Below, piece by piece: positions 36,842-44,943 of a stretch of 64,000 bases of DNA. Source of the stretch: Streptomyces sp. V4I2 (GTDB lineage Bacteria; Actinomycetota; Actinomycetes; Streptomycetales; Streptomycetaceae); contig NZ_JAUSZM010000003.1 of NCBI RefSeq assembly GCF_030817655.1, positions 8,432,001-8,496,000 on the forward strand, given 5' to 3'. Position 1 is the stretch's first letter, and every line of letters begins with the position of its first letter. Position numbers and translations under genes: made by a program. Below the pieces are notes generated by a model. It saw nothing but the letters and a program-made list of their open reading frames with translations. It had not been told where the DNA came from and ran no database searches.

Positions 36842-37129
36842 GTGCGATTGCGAGTTGAGTTCACGACCGAGCCCTTCGACCTCGACGAGGCGCCCGCGCA
36901 CGCTCTGGTGGCCCGCGAGGTCATCGAGGCGGCGGAGCTGGACTCGGTGGACGTCGGCCCGTTCGGCAACACGGCGGAGGGCGGCGCCGAGGCCGTACTG
37001 ACGGCCGTGGACGCCCTGCTGCGCCGGACCCTGGAGTCCGGCGCCACCCGGATCTCGCTCCAGCTCAATGTGATCGGCGAGAGCGGGACCGGCGAGAGCG
37101 AGAGCGGGACCGGGGAGGTCGGCAAGTGA
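36842..37129 (+). CDS. DUF77/thiamine-binding-like small protein
   Basis: The 95-residue product starts with GTG 36842. Its middle (VDVGPFGNTAEGGAEAVLTA ... LESGATRISLQLNVIGE) follows the strand-helix-strand pattern of the DUF77 (MTH1187/YkoF-like) family, whose members bind thiamine or similar small ligands. The C-terminus is a short Gly/Ser/Glu repeat (GESGTGESESGTGE). It overlaps the HTH_22 gene by 4 bp. Since Gcl needs ThDP, a cofactor-sensing role beside purine catabolism is conceivable but speculative. Confidence 0.55.
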   Translation: MRLRVEFTTEPFDLDEAPAHALVAREVIEAAELDSVDVGPFGNTAEGGAEAVLTAVDALLRRTLESGATRISLQLNVIGESGTGESESGTGEVGK

Positions 37130-37494
37130 CCGGCATCGGCGACGAGCCCTTCATCACGGCCGTGAAGCCGCTGGTCGACGCGATGGGCGGCGAGCTGGTC
37201 CCGCCGGACGAGGCCGGCCCAGACGACGTCGTGCTCGCCTGGCAGGGCGCCGACGTCGTCGCCGTACGCCTGCCCCAGCTCGCCGACTCCCTCGACCACA
37301 TCCTGGCCGCCATGGAGCGCAAGAAGGGCAAGCCCCTCGCCGACCTGGACCGCAAGGCCAAGCAGGAGGTCGTACGCATACTGGAGGCGCGCGGCGCCTT
37401 CTCCGTACGGCACGGCGTGGAGACCGTGGCGAGCGCCCTCGGGGTGAGCCGCTTCACGGTCTACAACTACCTGAACCGCGAGAAAGAGGGCTGA
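37126..37494 (+). CDS. HTH_22 (DauR/YheO C-terminal type) DNA-binding protein
   Basis: The 122-residue product starts at GTG 37126. Its C-terminal half (DRKAKQEVVRILEARGAFSV, GVETVASALGVSRFTVYNYL) matches the helix-turn-helix of YheO/DauR regulators. The usual N-terminal PAS-type sensor is replaced by a shorter domain (FITAVKPLVDAMGGELVPPD ... GADVVAVRLPQLADSLDHIL). It is coupled to the DUF77-like gene and lies directly upstream of the urate operon, whose promoter region has an inverted repeat (37540-37554) that could be its operator. Confidence 0.75.
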   Translation: MTGIGDEPFITAVKPLVDAMGGELVPPDEAGPDDVVLAWQGADVVAVRLPQLADSLDHILAAMERKKGKPLADLDRKAKQEVVRILEARGAFSVRHGVETVASALGVSRFTVYNYLNREKEG

Positions 37495-37521
37495 GCGGGC
37501 GCCCTCCGGTGTCAGCCCCAG

Positions 37522-37554
37522 TTCCGTAACCCGGAATTTTCAACAAACTGTTGA
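37522..37554 (+). promoter_or_regulatory. Operators upstream of the urate-degradation operon
   Basis: TTCCGTAACCCGGAA (37522-37536) is an AllR-type site (TTCC-N7-GGAA). Immediately after it, TCAACAAACTGTTGA (37540-37554) is a different perfect 6-bp-arm inverted repeat. A related TTCAAC/GTTGAA repeat is found before allB. Two regulators may therefore meet at this promoter. Confidence 0.65.
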
Positions 37555-37628
37555 CGTCGTCTTCCGGAGGGCGTTAGCTAGCGGCAGCCCGATCAGTACG
37601 AAGGCCGCCCGCGGCCACGGAGGCTCCC

Positions 37629-38138
37629 GTGACGTCGACATCCACGCCCCCGGGCCTGGCCCGGTTCAACGCCCTGGAGGAGCACGCAGCCTTCGCCGCG
37701 CTCCACGAGGCGTGCGCCTCCACGGCATGGGCCGAGCGGCTGCTCGCCGCCCGCCCCTGCGCCACCCCCGACGACCTCTACGCCGCGAGTGACGCCGCGA
37801 TGGCCGACCTGAGCGCCGAGGACCTCGCCGAGGCCATGGCCGGGCACCCGCCGATCGGCCGCCCGAAGCCGGGCGACCCGGCCTCGGCGCGGGAACAGCG
37901 CGGCATGGCCGGCGCCTCCGAGGAGCTCAAGACGCAGATGCTGGAGCTGAACCTGGCGTACCAGGAGAAGTTCGGCCACGTCTTCCTGATCTGCGCCACC
38001 GGCCGGACCGGCGAGCAGATGCGCGACGCGGTCAAGGAGCGGATCGGCAACGCGCCGGAGCAGGAGAGGGAGATCGTCCGCACCGAGCTGGGCAAGATCA
38101 ACCGTATCCGGCTCGCCCGCATCGTCGAAGAAGACTGA
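37629..38138 (+). CDS. uraD: 2-oxo-4-hydroxy-4-carboxy-5-ureidoimidazoline (OHCU) decarboxylase
   Basis: This 169-residue all-helical enzyme performs the last step from urate to S-allantoin. Family motifs are the N-terminal FNALEEHAAFAALHEACAS, AMAGHPPIGRPK (catalytic His) and LNLAYQEKFGHVFLICATGRTGEQM. GTG 37629 follows GGAGG at five bases. It is the first of three tightly spaced genes (uraD, uraH, uricase) with 15-bp and 6-bp gaps. Confidence 0.95.
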   Translation: MTSTSTPPGLARFNALEEHAAFAALHEACASTAWAERLLAARPCATPDDLYAASDAAMADLSAEDLAEAMAGHPPIGRPKPGDPASAREQRGMAGASEELKTQMLELNLAYQEKFGHVFLICATGRTGEQMRDAVKERIGNAPEQEREIVRTELGKINRIRLARIVEED

Positions 38139-38153
38139 AGAGGACGCCTGACC

Positions 38154-38552
38154 ATGAGCACCAGCACCACCGCCTCGGTGTCGACGCACATCCTCGACAC
38201 CAGCGTCGGCCGCCCCGCCCAGGGCGTCGCCGTCCAGCTCTCCGCCCGCCCCGGGCGCGATGCGGACTGGCAGGCGCTCGGCGGCTCCGCGACCGACGCG
38301 GACGGGCGGTGCAAGGACCTGCCGGCGCTGCCGGAGGGCACCACACACGTACGGCTCGACTTCGCCGTGGAGGCGTATTTCGAGTGTTCCGAGAACAAGC
38401 AAGCCGATGCGCAGCAGGACGCCCCCGCGAATCGGGACAGCGATGCGTTCTTTCCAGAGGTAGCGATCACCTTCGCCGTCAAGCCCGGCGAGCACTACCA
38501 CGTACCGCTGCTGCTCAACCCGTTCGGCTACTCCGTTTACCGAGGGAGCTAG
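38154..38552 (+). CDS. uraH: 5-hydroxyisourate hydrolase (transthyretin-like protein)
   Basis: The 132-residue protein has the transthyretin-like fold with N-terminal VSTHILDTSVGRPAQGV (catalytic His) and the diagnostic C-terminal tetrapeptide YRGS. It hydrolyses 5-hydroxyisourate made by uricase. A short low-complexity insertion (ENKQADAQQDAPANRDSDA) lies in a loop between strands. It is the second gene of the urate operon. Confidence 0.95.
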   Translation: MSTSTTASVSTHILDTSVGRPAQGVAVQLSARPGRDADWQALGGSATDADGRCKDLPALPEGTTHVRLDFAVEAYFECSENKQADAQQDAPANRDSDAFFPEVAITFAVKPGEHYHVPLLLNPFGYSVYRGS

Positions 38553-38558
38553 CAGACC

Positions 38559-39479
38559 ATGACAGACAATTCCCGCCCTGCCCGCCCTGTGATCCTGGGA
38601 CAGAACCAGTACGGCAAGGCCGAGAACCGAGTCGTGAAGATCACGCGGGACGGCGCCACCCACCACATCAAGGACCTGAACGTGTCCGTGGCGCTCTCCG
38701 GCGACATGGACGAGGTCCACTACTCCGGCTCGAACGCCAACGTGCTGCCGACCGACACCACCAAGAACACGGTGTACGCCTTCGCCAAGGAGCACGGCAT
38801 CGAGTCCGCCGAGCAGTTCGGCATCCACCTGGCCCGGCACTTCGTCACGAGCCAGGAGCCGATCAGGACGGCCCGCATCCGTATCGAGGAATACGCCTGG
38901 GAGCGGATCGAGCACTCCGGGAAGGGAGCGCACTCCTTCGTCCGCAAGGGCCAGGAGACCCGGCTGACCCAGATGACCTACGACGGCGAGTCGTGGGAGG
39001 TCGTCTCGGGCCTCAAGGACCTCGTCGTGATGAACTCGACCGACTCCGAGTTCTGGGGCTACGTCAAGGACAAGTACACGACGCTTCCCGAGGCGTACGA
39101 CCGCGTCCTGGCCACCCAGGTCTCCGCCCGCTGGCGCTTCAACTGGTCCGACGACGAGCAGGAGATGCCCGACTGGGAGCAGTCGTACGAGCAGGCGAAG
39201 AAGGACATGCTCCAGGCCTTCGCCGAGACGTACTCGCTGTCGCTCCAGCAGACCCTGTACCAGATGGGCGCGCGGATCATCGACAGCCGCAGCGAGATCG
39301 ACGAGGTCCGCTTCTCGCTCCCGAACAAGCACCACTTCCTGGTGGACCTGGAGCCGTTCGGGCTGAAGAACGACAATGAGGTGTACTTCGCCGCCGACCG
39401 CCCGTACGGCCTGATCGAGGCGACCGTCCTGCGGGACGGCTGTGAGGCGAAGATCCCCGTGGACGTCACCAACCTCTGA
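38559..39479 (+). CDS. pucL: Urate oxidase (uricase)
   Basis: The 306-residue cofactor-free enzyme oxidises urate to 5-hydroxyisourate. Visible family features are NQYGKAENRVVKI (catalytic Lys), VLPTDTTKNTVYAFAKEHG (catalytic Thr), and SLPNKHHFLVDLEPFG (catalytic His). Length is normal for a tunnelling-fold uricase subunit. It begins 6 bp after uraH. The stop codon lies inside a three-copy 16-bp repeat. Confidence 0.96.
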   Translation: MTDNSRPARPVILGQNQYGKAENRVVKITRDGATHHIKDLNVSVALSGDMDEVHYSGSNANVLPTDTTKNTVYAFAKEHGIESAEQFGIHLARHFVTSQEPIRTARIRIEEYAWERIEHSGKGAHSFVRKGQETRLTQMTYDGESWEVVSGLKDLVVMNSTDSEFWGYVKDKYTTLPEAYDRVLATQVSARWRFNWSDDEQEMPDWEQSYEQAKKDMLQAFAETYSLSLQQTLYQMGARIIDSRSEIDEVRFSLPNKHHFLVDLEPFGLKNDNEVYFAADRPYGLIEATVLRDGCEAKIPVDVTNL

Positions 39480-39513
39480 CCTCACCAACTCTGACCTCAC
39501 CAACCTCTGAGCA
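39467..39513. repeat. Triplicated 16-bp repeat across the uricase stop
   Basis: The unit TCACCAACCTCTGACC occurs as a full copy containing the uricase stop (39467-39482). A 15-bp copy with one deletion (39483-39497) and a third copy (39498-39513) follow. It looks like slippage duplication of the gene end, leaving extra stop codons downstream. Confidence 0.88.
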
Positions 39514-39627
39514 TCCCCTTTTGCGGCACCCGCGGCCGGAGAGCCCGCCTCCCGGCCGCGGCACTCAAATCTCCCAGGGTCCTGCCGTGCCCTCTTCCCC
39601 CAGTCCACTGAGTGAAAAGGACGCATC

Positions 39628-41007
39628 ATGGCAGCAGACCGGCGCATCGTCATCGAGAACTGTTCGATCGCGACCGTCGACGCCCACGACACCGAGTACG
39701 CGAGCGGACACGTCGTCGTCGCCGGCAACCGCATCGAGTCGCTCGGCGCGGGCAGGGCCCCCGAGGGCCTGGAGAACGTCGACCGGCGTATCGACGCCAC
39801 CGGCCACCTGGTGACTCCGGGCCTGGTCAACACGCACCACCACTACTACCAGTGGATCACCCGTGGGCTGGCCACCGACCACAACCTCTTCAACTGGCTC
39901 GTCGCGCTGTACCCGACCTGGGCGCGCATCGACGAGCAGATGGTCCGGGCGGCCGCCGAGGGCTCCCTCGCGATGATGGCCCGCGGCGGCGTCACCACCG
40001 CCATGGACCACCACTACGTCTTCCCGCACGGCTCCGGCGACCTGTCCGGCGCGATCATCGGCGTCGCCCGTGAGATGGGCGTCCGCTTCACCCTCGCCCG
40101 CGGCTCCATGGACCGCAGCGAGAAGGACGGCGGCCTGCCCCCGGACTTCGCCGTCGAGACCCTCGAAGGCGCCCTCGCCGCGACCGAGGAGACCGTGCGG
40201 CAGCACCACGACGCCTCCTTCGACGCGATGACCCAGGTGGCCGTGGCGCCCTGCTCCCCGTTCTCCGTGTCGACCGAACTGCTCAGGCAAGGCGCCGAGT
40301 TGGCCAGGCGTCTCGGCGTACGGCTGCACACGCACGGCTCGGAGACCGTGGAGGAGGAGCAGTTCTGCAAGGAACTGTTCGGCATGGGTCCGACCGACTA
40401 CTTCGAGTCCACGGGCTGGCTCGGCGAGGACGTGTGGATGGCGCACTGCGTCCACATGAACGACTCCGACATCGCCGCCTTCGCCCGTACGAAGACCGGT
40501 GTCGCCCACTGCCCCTCGTCCAACGCGCGACTGGCCGCCGGTATCGCCCGCGTCCCCGACATGCTGGCGGCCGGCGTCCCGGTCGGCCTCGGCGTCGACG
40601 GTACGGCCTCCAACGAGTCCGGCGAACTCCACACCGAACTGCGCAACGCCCTCCTCGTCAACCGCCTCGGCGCCCACCGCGAGGCCGCCCTGAACGCCCG
40701 ACAGGCGCTGCGCCTGGGGACGTACGGCGGCGCCCAAGTCCTGGGCCGCACAGCCGAGATCGGCTCCCTGGAGCCCGGCAAGCTCGCCGACCTGGTGCTG
40801 TGGAAGCTCGACACGCTGGCCCACGCCTCCATCGCCGACCCGGTGACCGCCCTGGTCTTCGGCGCGGCGGCCCCGGTCACCGCCTCCTTCGTGAACGGCC
40901 ACCAGATCGTCGAGAACAACCGGCTGCTCACCGCCGACGAGGACGCGATCGCCCGCTCCACACGGGCCGAGGCCCAGCGCCTGGCGCGGATCGCCGCGCA
41001 GGGCTGA
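39628..41007 (+). CDS. 8-oxoguanine deaminase (amidohydrolase)
   Basis: This 459-residue amidohydrolase-superfamily enzyme has the metal-binding pattern NTHHHYYQW, HTHGSE, HCVHMND and the catalytic Asp in GVDGTASNESG. The region around PGLVNTHHHYYQWITRGLA is characteristic of 8-oxoguanine deaminases, which convert 8-oxoguanine to urate. That places it logically just upstream of uricase in the pathway. It follows uricase by about 150 bp and may be read through. Guanine or cytosine-type substrates are alternatives. Confidence 0.85.
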   Translation: MAADRRIVIENCSIATVDAHDTEYASGHVVVAGNRIESLGAGRAPEGLENVDRRIDATGHLVTPGLVNTHHHYYQWITRGLATDHNLFNWLVALYPTWARIDEQMVRAAAEGSLAMMARGGVTTAMDHHYVFPHGSGDLSGAIIGVAREMGVRFTLARGSMDRSEKDGGLPPDFAVETLEGALAATEETVRQHHDASFDAMTQVAVAPCSPFSVSTELLRQGAELARRLGVRLHTHGSETVEEEQFCKELFGMGPTDYFESTGWLGEDVWMAHCVHMNDSDIAAFARTKTGVAHCPSSNARLAAGIARVPDMLAAGVPVGLGVDGTASNESGELHTELRNALLVNRLGAHREAALNARQALRLGTYGGAQVLGRTAEIGSLEPGKLADLVLWKLDTLAHASIADPVTALVFGAAAPVTASFVNGHQIVENNRLLTADEDAIARSTRAEAQRLARIAAQG

Positions 41008-41232
41008 CCAGGTGAAGATCTCCGTTCGAGGGGGACGGCCCTCGACCGGTGGCCGTGGACCCGAGCGGGGTCCATGGCGGCCGTCTCCGGAGCGCGCATG
41101 GACGTGTGCGCCCCGGAACGGCCTCCCTTCCCACAGGTGAGGGGTTCCGTCCCACTCGGTCCCGCACGACCGCGCACCACCTCCATGAAACCCACGTCAG
41201 AGCCGACGTGTCACCCGCCCGGAGGAGCCGCC

Positions 41233-42615
41233 GTGACCACCCACCCCGTCGACGAGAAACTGCCCGCACTCAAGATGGCCACCACGGGTCTGCAACACGT
41301 GGCCGCCATGTACGCGGGAGTCGTCGCCCCGCCCCTGATCGTCGGCGCGGCCATCGGCCTGACCGGCACCGAACTCACCTTCCTCACCGGCGCCTGTCTG
41401 TTCACCGCGGGCCTCGCCACCTTCCTCCAGACGCTCGGCATCTGGAAGATCGGCGCCCGACTGCCCTTCGTCAACGGCGTCACCTTCGCCGGTGTCGCCC
41501 CCATGACCGCGGTCGTCGCCTCCACCGAGGACAAGTCCGACGCCCTGCCGATCATCTTCGGCGCGGTCATCGTCGCCGGCCTCCTCGGCTTCATAGCGGC
41601 CCCCTTCTTCAGCAAAGCGGTCCGCTTCTTCCCGCCGGTCGTCACCGGCACGGTGATCACGCTGATCGGCGTCTCGCTGCTGCCGGTCGCCTTCGGCTGG
41701 GCACAGGGACCCGATCCCGCGGCCGACGACTATGGCTCGACCACCTATCTCGGCCTGGCGGGCGCGACCCTGCTGATCGTCCTCCTCCTGCGCCGCTTCA
41801 CCCGCGGCTTCGTCAAGCAGATCGCCGTCCTGCTCGGCCTGGTCGTCGGCACGCTCGTCGCGATCCCGTTCGGCGTCACGGACTTCGGTCCGGTCGCGGA
41901 CGCGGACATCGTCGGCTTCCCGACCCCGTTCCACTTCGGCGCACCGCAGTTCCAGCTCGCCGCGATCCTCTCCCTGTGCGTGGTGATGGTGGTCTCGATG
42001 ACCGAATCGACCGCTGACATGCTGGCGCTGGGCGAGATCGTCGAGCGCCCGGCGGACGAGAAGACCATCGCGGCCGGGCTGCGTGCCGACACCCTCGGCT
42101 CGGCGATCAGTCCCCTCTTCAACGGCTTCATGTGCAGCGCCTTCGCCCAGAACATCGGCCTGGTCGCCATGACCCGCATCCGCAGCCGGTACGTCGTCGC
42201 CACCGGCGGCGGCTTCCTGGTGTTGATGGGCCTGTGCCCGATGGCCGCCTCGCTGATCGCGGTCGTACCGCGCCCGGTGCTCGGCGGGGCGGGCGTCGTC
42301 CTCTTCGGCTCGGTCGCGGCCAGCGGCATCCAGACCCTCGTCAGGGCCGGCCTGGACAAGGACAACAACGTCCTGATCGTGGCCGTCTCCCTCGCCGTCG
42401 GCATCATCCCGATCACCGCGCCGGAGTTCTACCACGCCTTCCCGGAGACCGCGAAGATCGTCCTCGACTCGGGCATCTCCACCGGCTGCGTCGCCGCCGT
42501 CCTGCTCAACCTGGTCTTCAATCACCTCGGCAGGGGCCGGGACGCGCAGGACGCGACCCATCCCAGGGAGGCGGGGGAGGAGCTCGCGGGCGCCCGGACG
42601 GCCGGCGCGCACTGA
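41233..42615 (+). CDS. NCS2-family nucleobase (urate/xanthine) permease
   Basis: The 460-residue protein begins at GTG 41233 after a strong GGAGGAG (41221-41227); the longer upstream frame is not supported. It has the NCS2 signature GLQHVAAMYAGVVAPPLIVG, about 12-14 hydrophobic spans, VSMTESTADMLALGEI and FMCSAFAQNIGLVAMTR. NCS2 carriers import urate, xanthine or uracil with protons or sodium. Position next to uricase and 8-oxoguanine deaminase favours purine uptake. Confidence 0.93.
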   Translation: MTTHPVDEKLPALKMATTGLQHVAAMYAGVVAPPLIVGAAIGLTGTELTFLTGACLFTAGLATFLQTLGIWKIGARLPFVNGVTFAGVAPMTAVVASTEDKSDALPIIFGAVIVAGLLGFIAAPFFSKAVRFFPPVVTGTVITLIGVSLLPVAFGWAQGPDPAADDYGSTTYLGLAGATLLIVLLLRRFTRGFVKQIAVLLGLVVGTLVAIPFGVTDFGPVADADIVGFPTPFHFGAPQFQLAAILSLCVVMVVSMTESTADMLALGEIVERPADEKTIAAGLRADTLGSAISPLFNGFMCSAFAQNIGLVAMTRIRSRYVVATGGGFLVLMGLCPMAASLIAVVPRPVLGGAGVVLFGSVAASGIQTLVRAGLDKDNNVLIVAVSLAVGIIPITAPEFYHAFPETAKIVLDSGISTGCVAAVLLNLVFNHLGRGRDAQDATHPREAGEELAGARTAGAH

Positions 42616-42621
42616 TCGTCG

Positions 42622-43419
42622 TCAGGCCCGCCGGAACGCCTGGCAGGGCTGGGGGTCCGGCAGCCGTCCGGTGAAGTACGACCTCGGCGGCACCCCCATC
42701 AGGGTGCGGAAGTCGGACGTCATGTGGGACTGGTCGTAGTAGCCGGTGGCGGCGGCCAGTTCGGCCCAGTCGGCCCGAGGGGCCTCCGTCAGTACATGGC
42801 GGACGCGGTCGATGCGGGCGTAGTGCTTGGGGGAGAGACCGACGCCCTCCGTGAAGAGGTTGCGCAACTGCCGCTCGCTGACGGCGAGTTCCCGGGCCAC
42901 GTCCTTGACCTGCGCGGGGGCGTGGTCCGGCCGGGTCGACAGGGCGTCGACGGCGGCCCGCAGCAGCCGGGCGCGCGAACGGTCGGCGGCCAACGGGTCG
43001 GGGAGCAGCTCCGTGAGATACGCGAGCATCTCCTCCGGCGCCAACTCGACGAGTTTCCTGGACAGTTGATGTGCCGCCCCGGTCGGCAGCGCGCCCAGCG
43101 GCACGGCCTGCCCGACCAGGTCGACCGCCGGGGTGCCGAGCAACGGGCGTACCACACCCGGGCCCAGGCTCACCTGGACGCAGGACGCCACCCGCCGGTC
43201 CGCCTCCGCGTAGTACGAGGCACGGGTGCGCGGCCCGACCACCAGGGCGTCACGACGGCCGCCCGCCTCGACCCGTACGACCAACTTCGTCGCCGCGTCC
43301 GGCACATGGGCGAACGACGCAGGCAGCTCCTCCCCGGCGCCCACCGACTCGATGCCGGTGATCCAGGGGCGGAGGGCGACAGGGACGGTCAGGGCACGGT
43401 CGGCCAGGGCATTCGTCAC
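42622..43419 (-). CDS. AraC-family transcriptional regulator
   Basis: The 265-residue protein has an N-terminal ligand domain (SFAHVPDAATKLVVRVEAGG). A C-terminal AraC double HTH follows (VKDVARELAVSERQLRNLFTEGVGLSPKHYARIDRVRHVL ... YYDQSHMTSDFRTLMGVPPRSY). It is divergent from the NmrA-like gene, with a long inverted repeat between them. It probably controls that gene and itself. Confidence 0.9.
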   Translation of the reverse strand: MTNALADRALTVPVALRPWITGIESVGAGEELPASFAHVPDAATKLVVRVEAGGRRDALVVGPRTRASYYAEADRRVASCVQVSLGPGVVRPLLGTPAVDLVGQAVPLGALPTGAAHQLSRKLVELAPEEMLAYLTELLPDPLAADRSRARLLRAAVDALSTRPDHAPAQVKDVARELAVSERQLRNLFTEGVGLSPKHYARIDRVRHVLTEAPRADWAELAAATGYYDQSHMTSDFRTLMGVPPRSYFTGRLPDPQPCQAFRRA

Positions 43420-43441
43420 GCTCCTACGGTAGGCGCGCGCC

Positions 43442-43468
43442 GCACGGTTGCGGGCGCCACAACCGTGC
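43442..43468. promoter_or_regulatory. Inverted repeat between divergent AraC and NmrA-like genes
   Basis: GCACGGTTG (43442-43450) and CAACCGTGC (43460-43468) are perfect 9-bp arms separated by 9 bp. Location in the short divergent gap suggests an operator for the AraC-type regulator, although AraC sites are more often direct repeats. Confidence 0.5.
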
Positions 43469-43515
43469 CGGAATTTCCTAGCGACCAGGAGCGGCCGCCC
43501 GTCAGCGTGGAGGCC

Positions 43516-44370
43516 ATGATCCTAGTGACCGGTGCCACGGGCACCATCGGCAGTGAAGTCGTACGACAGCTCGCGGCGCGCGGCGAGAAGGTGCGGGCCA
43601 TGACCCGTGACCCGGCGAAGGCGCAGGTGCCTGAGGGCGTGGAGGTGGTGCGCGGAGACTTCCTCGACATGGAGTCCGTGACGGCGGCGCTGGCCGGGGC
43701 GGCGGCCGTGTTCCTGGTTGCCGTGCTCGGACCGGCGGACGGCGGACGGGACGCCCGGCTGGTCGCGGCGGCGCGGGCGGCGGGCGTCCGCCGGATCGTG
43801 AAACTCTCCTCCATCGGTACCGGCGACCCGGACTACGGCCCCTTCGGCACCTGGCATCTTCCCGGGGAGGAGGCCCTGCGGGCCGGCGGGTCGGAGTGGA
43901 CGATCCTGCGGCCGTCGTCCTTCGCCTCGAACACCCTCGGCTGGGCGGAGTCGGTCCACGCGGGCCGGCCCGTGCCCAACATGACCGGAAACGGCCGGCA
44001 GGGAGTGGTCGACCCGCGTGACGTGTCCGAGGCGGCCGTCGAGGCGCTGACCGACTCCCGGCACTCCGGGCGGACGTACACGCTGACCGGGCCCGAGGCG
44101 ATCACCGTCCACGACCAGGCCGCCGCGATCACCGCAGTCGTGGGACGCCCGGTGGAGACGCTCGACCTCTCACCGGACCGGATCCGCGAACAGCTGACGG
44201 CCTCGGGTCTGGACGCGGCGGCCGCGGAGAGCGTCCTGGGCGGGCTCCTCTTCGCCCGCGAGGGCGGCAACGCGCTCGTCACGGACGACGTACGGGAGGC
44301 GTTGGGGCGGCCGGCGCGTTCCTACAGGGAGTGGGTCGAGGACCACAGGGCAGTCTTCGCCGGGGCCTGA
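43516..44370 (+). CDS. NmrA-like NAD(P)-binding protein (atypical SDR)
   Basis: This 284-residue protein has a Rossmann start MILVTGATGTIGSEVVRQLA, an RGDFLD strand and VKLSSIGTG. WTILRPSSFASNTLGWAE matches the NmrA/QOR2 group. These act as NAD(P)H-dependent quinone or imine reductases or as redox sensors. It has its own start ATG 43516 and stands alone, divergent from an AraC regulator. Confidence 0.88.
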   Translation: MILVTGATGTIGSEVVRQLAARGEKVRAMTRDPAKAQVPEGVEVVRGDFLDMESVTAALAGAAAVFLVAVLGPADGGRDARLVAAARAAGVRRIVKLSSIGTGDPDYGPFGTWHLPGEEALRAGGSEWTILRPSSFASNTLGWAESVHAGRPVPNMTGNGRQGVVDPRDVSEAAVEALTDSRHSGRTYTLTGPEAITVHDQAAAITAVVGRPVETLDLSPDRIREQLTASGLDAAAAESVLGGLLFAREGGNALVTDDVREALGRPARSYREWVEDHRAVFAGA

Positions 44371-44453
44371 CGGACGGAAGCGGCGGCGGGAGAAGGCTCC
44401 CGCCGCCGGAGCCGGCCCCGTCGTCACGGGTCGTGCGAGCGTGCCCGCGGTCC

Positions 44454-44876
44454 CTACAGCCCGAAGAGGCCCGGATCCGACGCCAGCTCCTTGAAGTGCT
44501 CCCGCGGATCCGCCACCAGCCTGCGCTCCTTGAGGTTCATCAGCCCGCCGACCGCGGTGATCTCGGCCGCCACCGTGCCGTCGGTCTTCCGGATCGTCTG
44601 CTCGATCCGGAAGGTCTTGCCCTCGCCCCAGTCGAAGCGGCAGGTCACGGCGACCTCGTCGCCCGCCAGGAGTTCCCGGCGGTAGCGGATGGTCGTCTCC
44701 AGGGCCACCGGGCCCACGCCCTTGCCGATGAGGCCCGCCTGGCTGATTCCGGCGGCCTGGAGCAGCGACCAGCGGGCGTGCTCCGCGTAGTTGAGGTAGA
44801 CACTCTGGTTGAGGTGACCCTGGACGTCCGTCTCGTATCCGCGGACGGTCACCGGGACGGAAAACGGTTCGGTCAC
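44454..44876 (-). CDS. Acyl-CoA thioesterase (4HBT hot-dog family)
   Basis: The 140-residue hot-dog protein shows RGYETDVQGHLNQSVYLNYAEHARW, the 4-hydroxybenzoyl-CoA thioesterase motif with its Asp and GHLN turn, and TTIRYRRELLAGDEVAVTCR. It hydrolyses acyl-CoA thioesters. It is divergent from nothing and convergent with the NmrA-like gene. The substrate is not predictable. Confidence 0.9.
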   Translation of the reverse strand: MTEPFSVPVTVRGYETDVQGHLNQSVYLNYAEHARWSLLQAAGISQAGLIGKGVGPVALETTIRYRRELLAGDEVAVTCRFDWGEGKTFRIEQTIRKTDGTVAAEITAVGGLMNLKERRLVADPREHFKELASDPGLFGL

Positions 44877-44943
44877 GGCTTCCCCTTCTCGTCGTGGAAC
44901 GCTCTGATCCTTGATCTCTGATCCGTCGATCTTGGCATGCTCA

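Noticed and set aside
36842..37494. Possible immunity genes for the upstream nuclease
   Set aside because: The two small genes look like a DUF77-like protein and an HTH_22 regulator, lie 312 bp away, and belong with the urate operon that follows.
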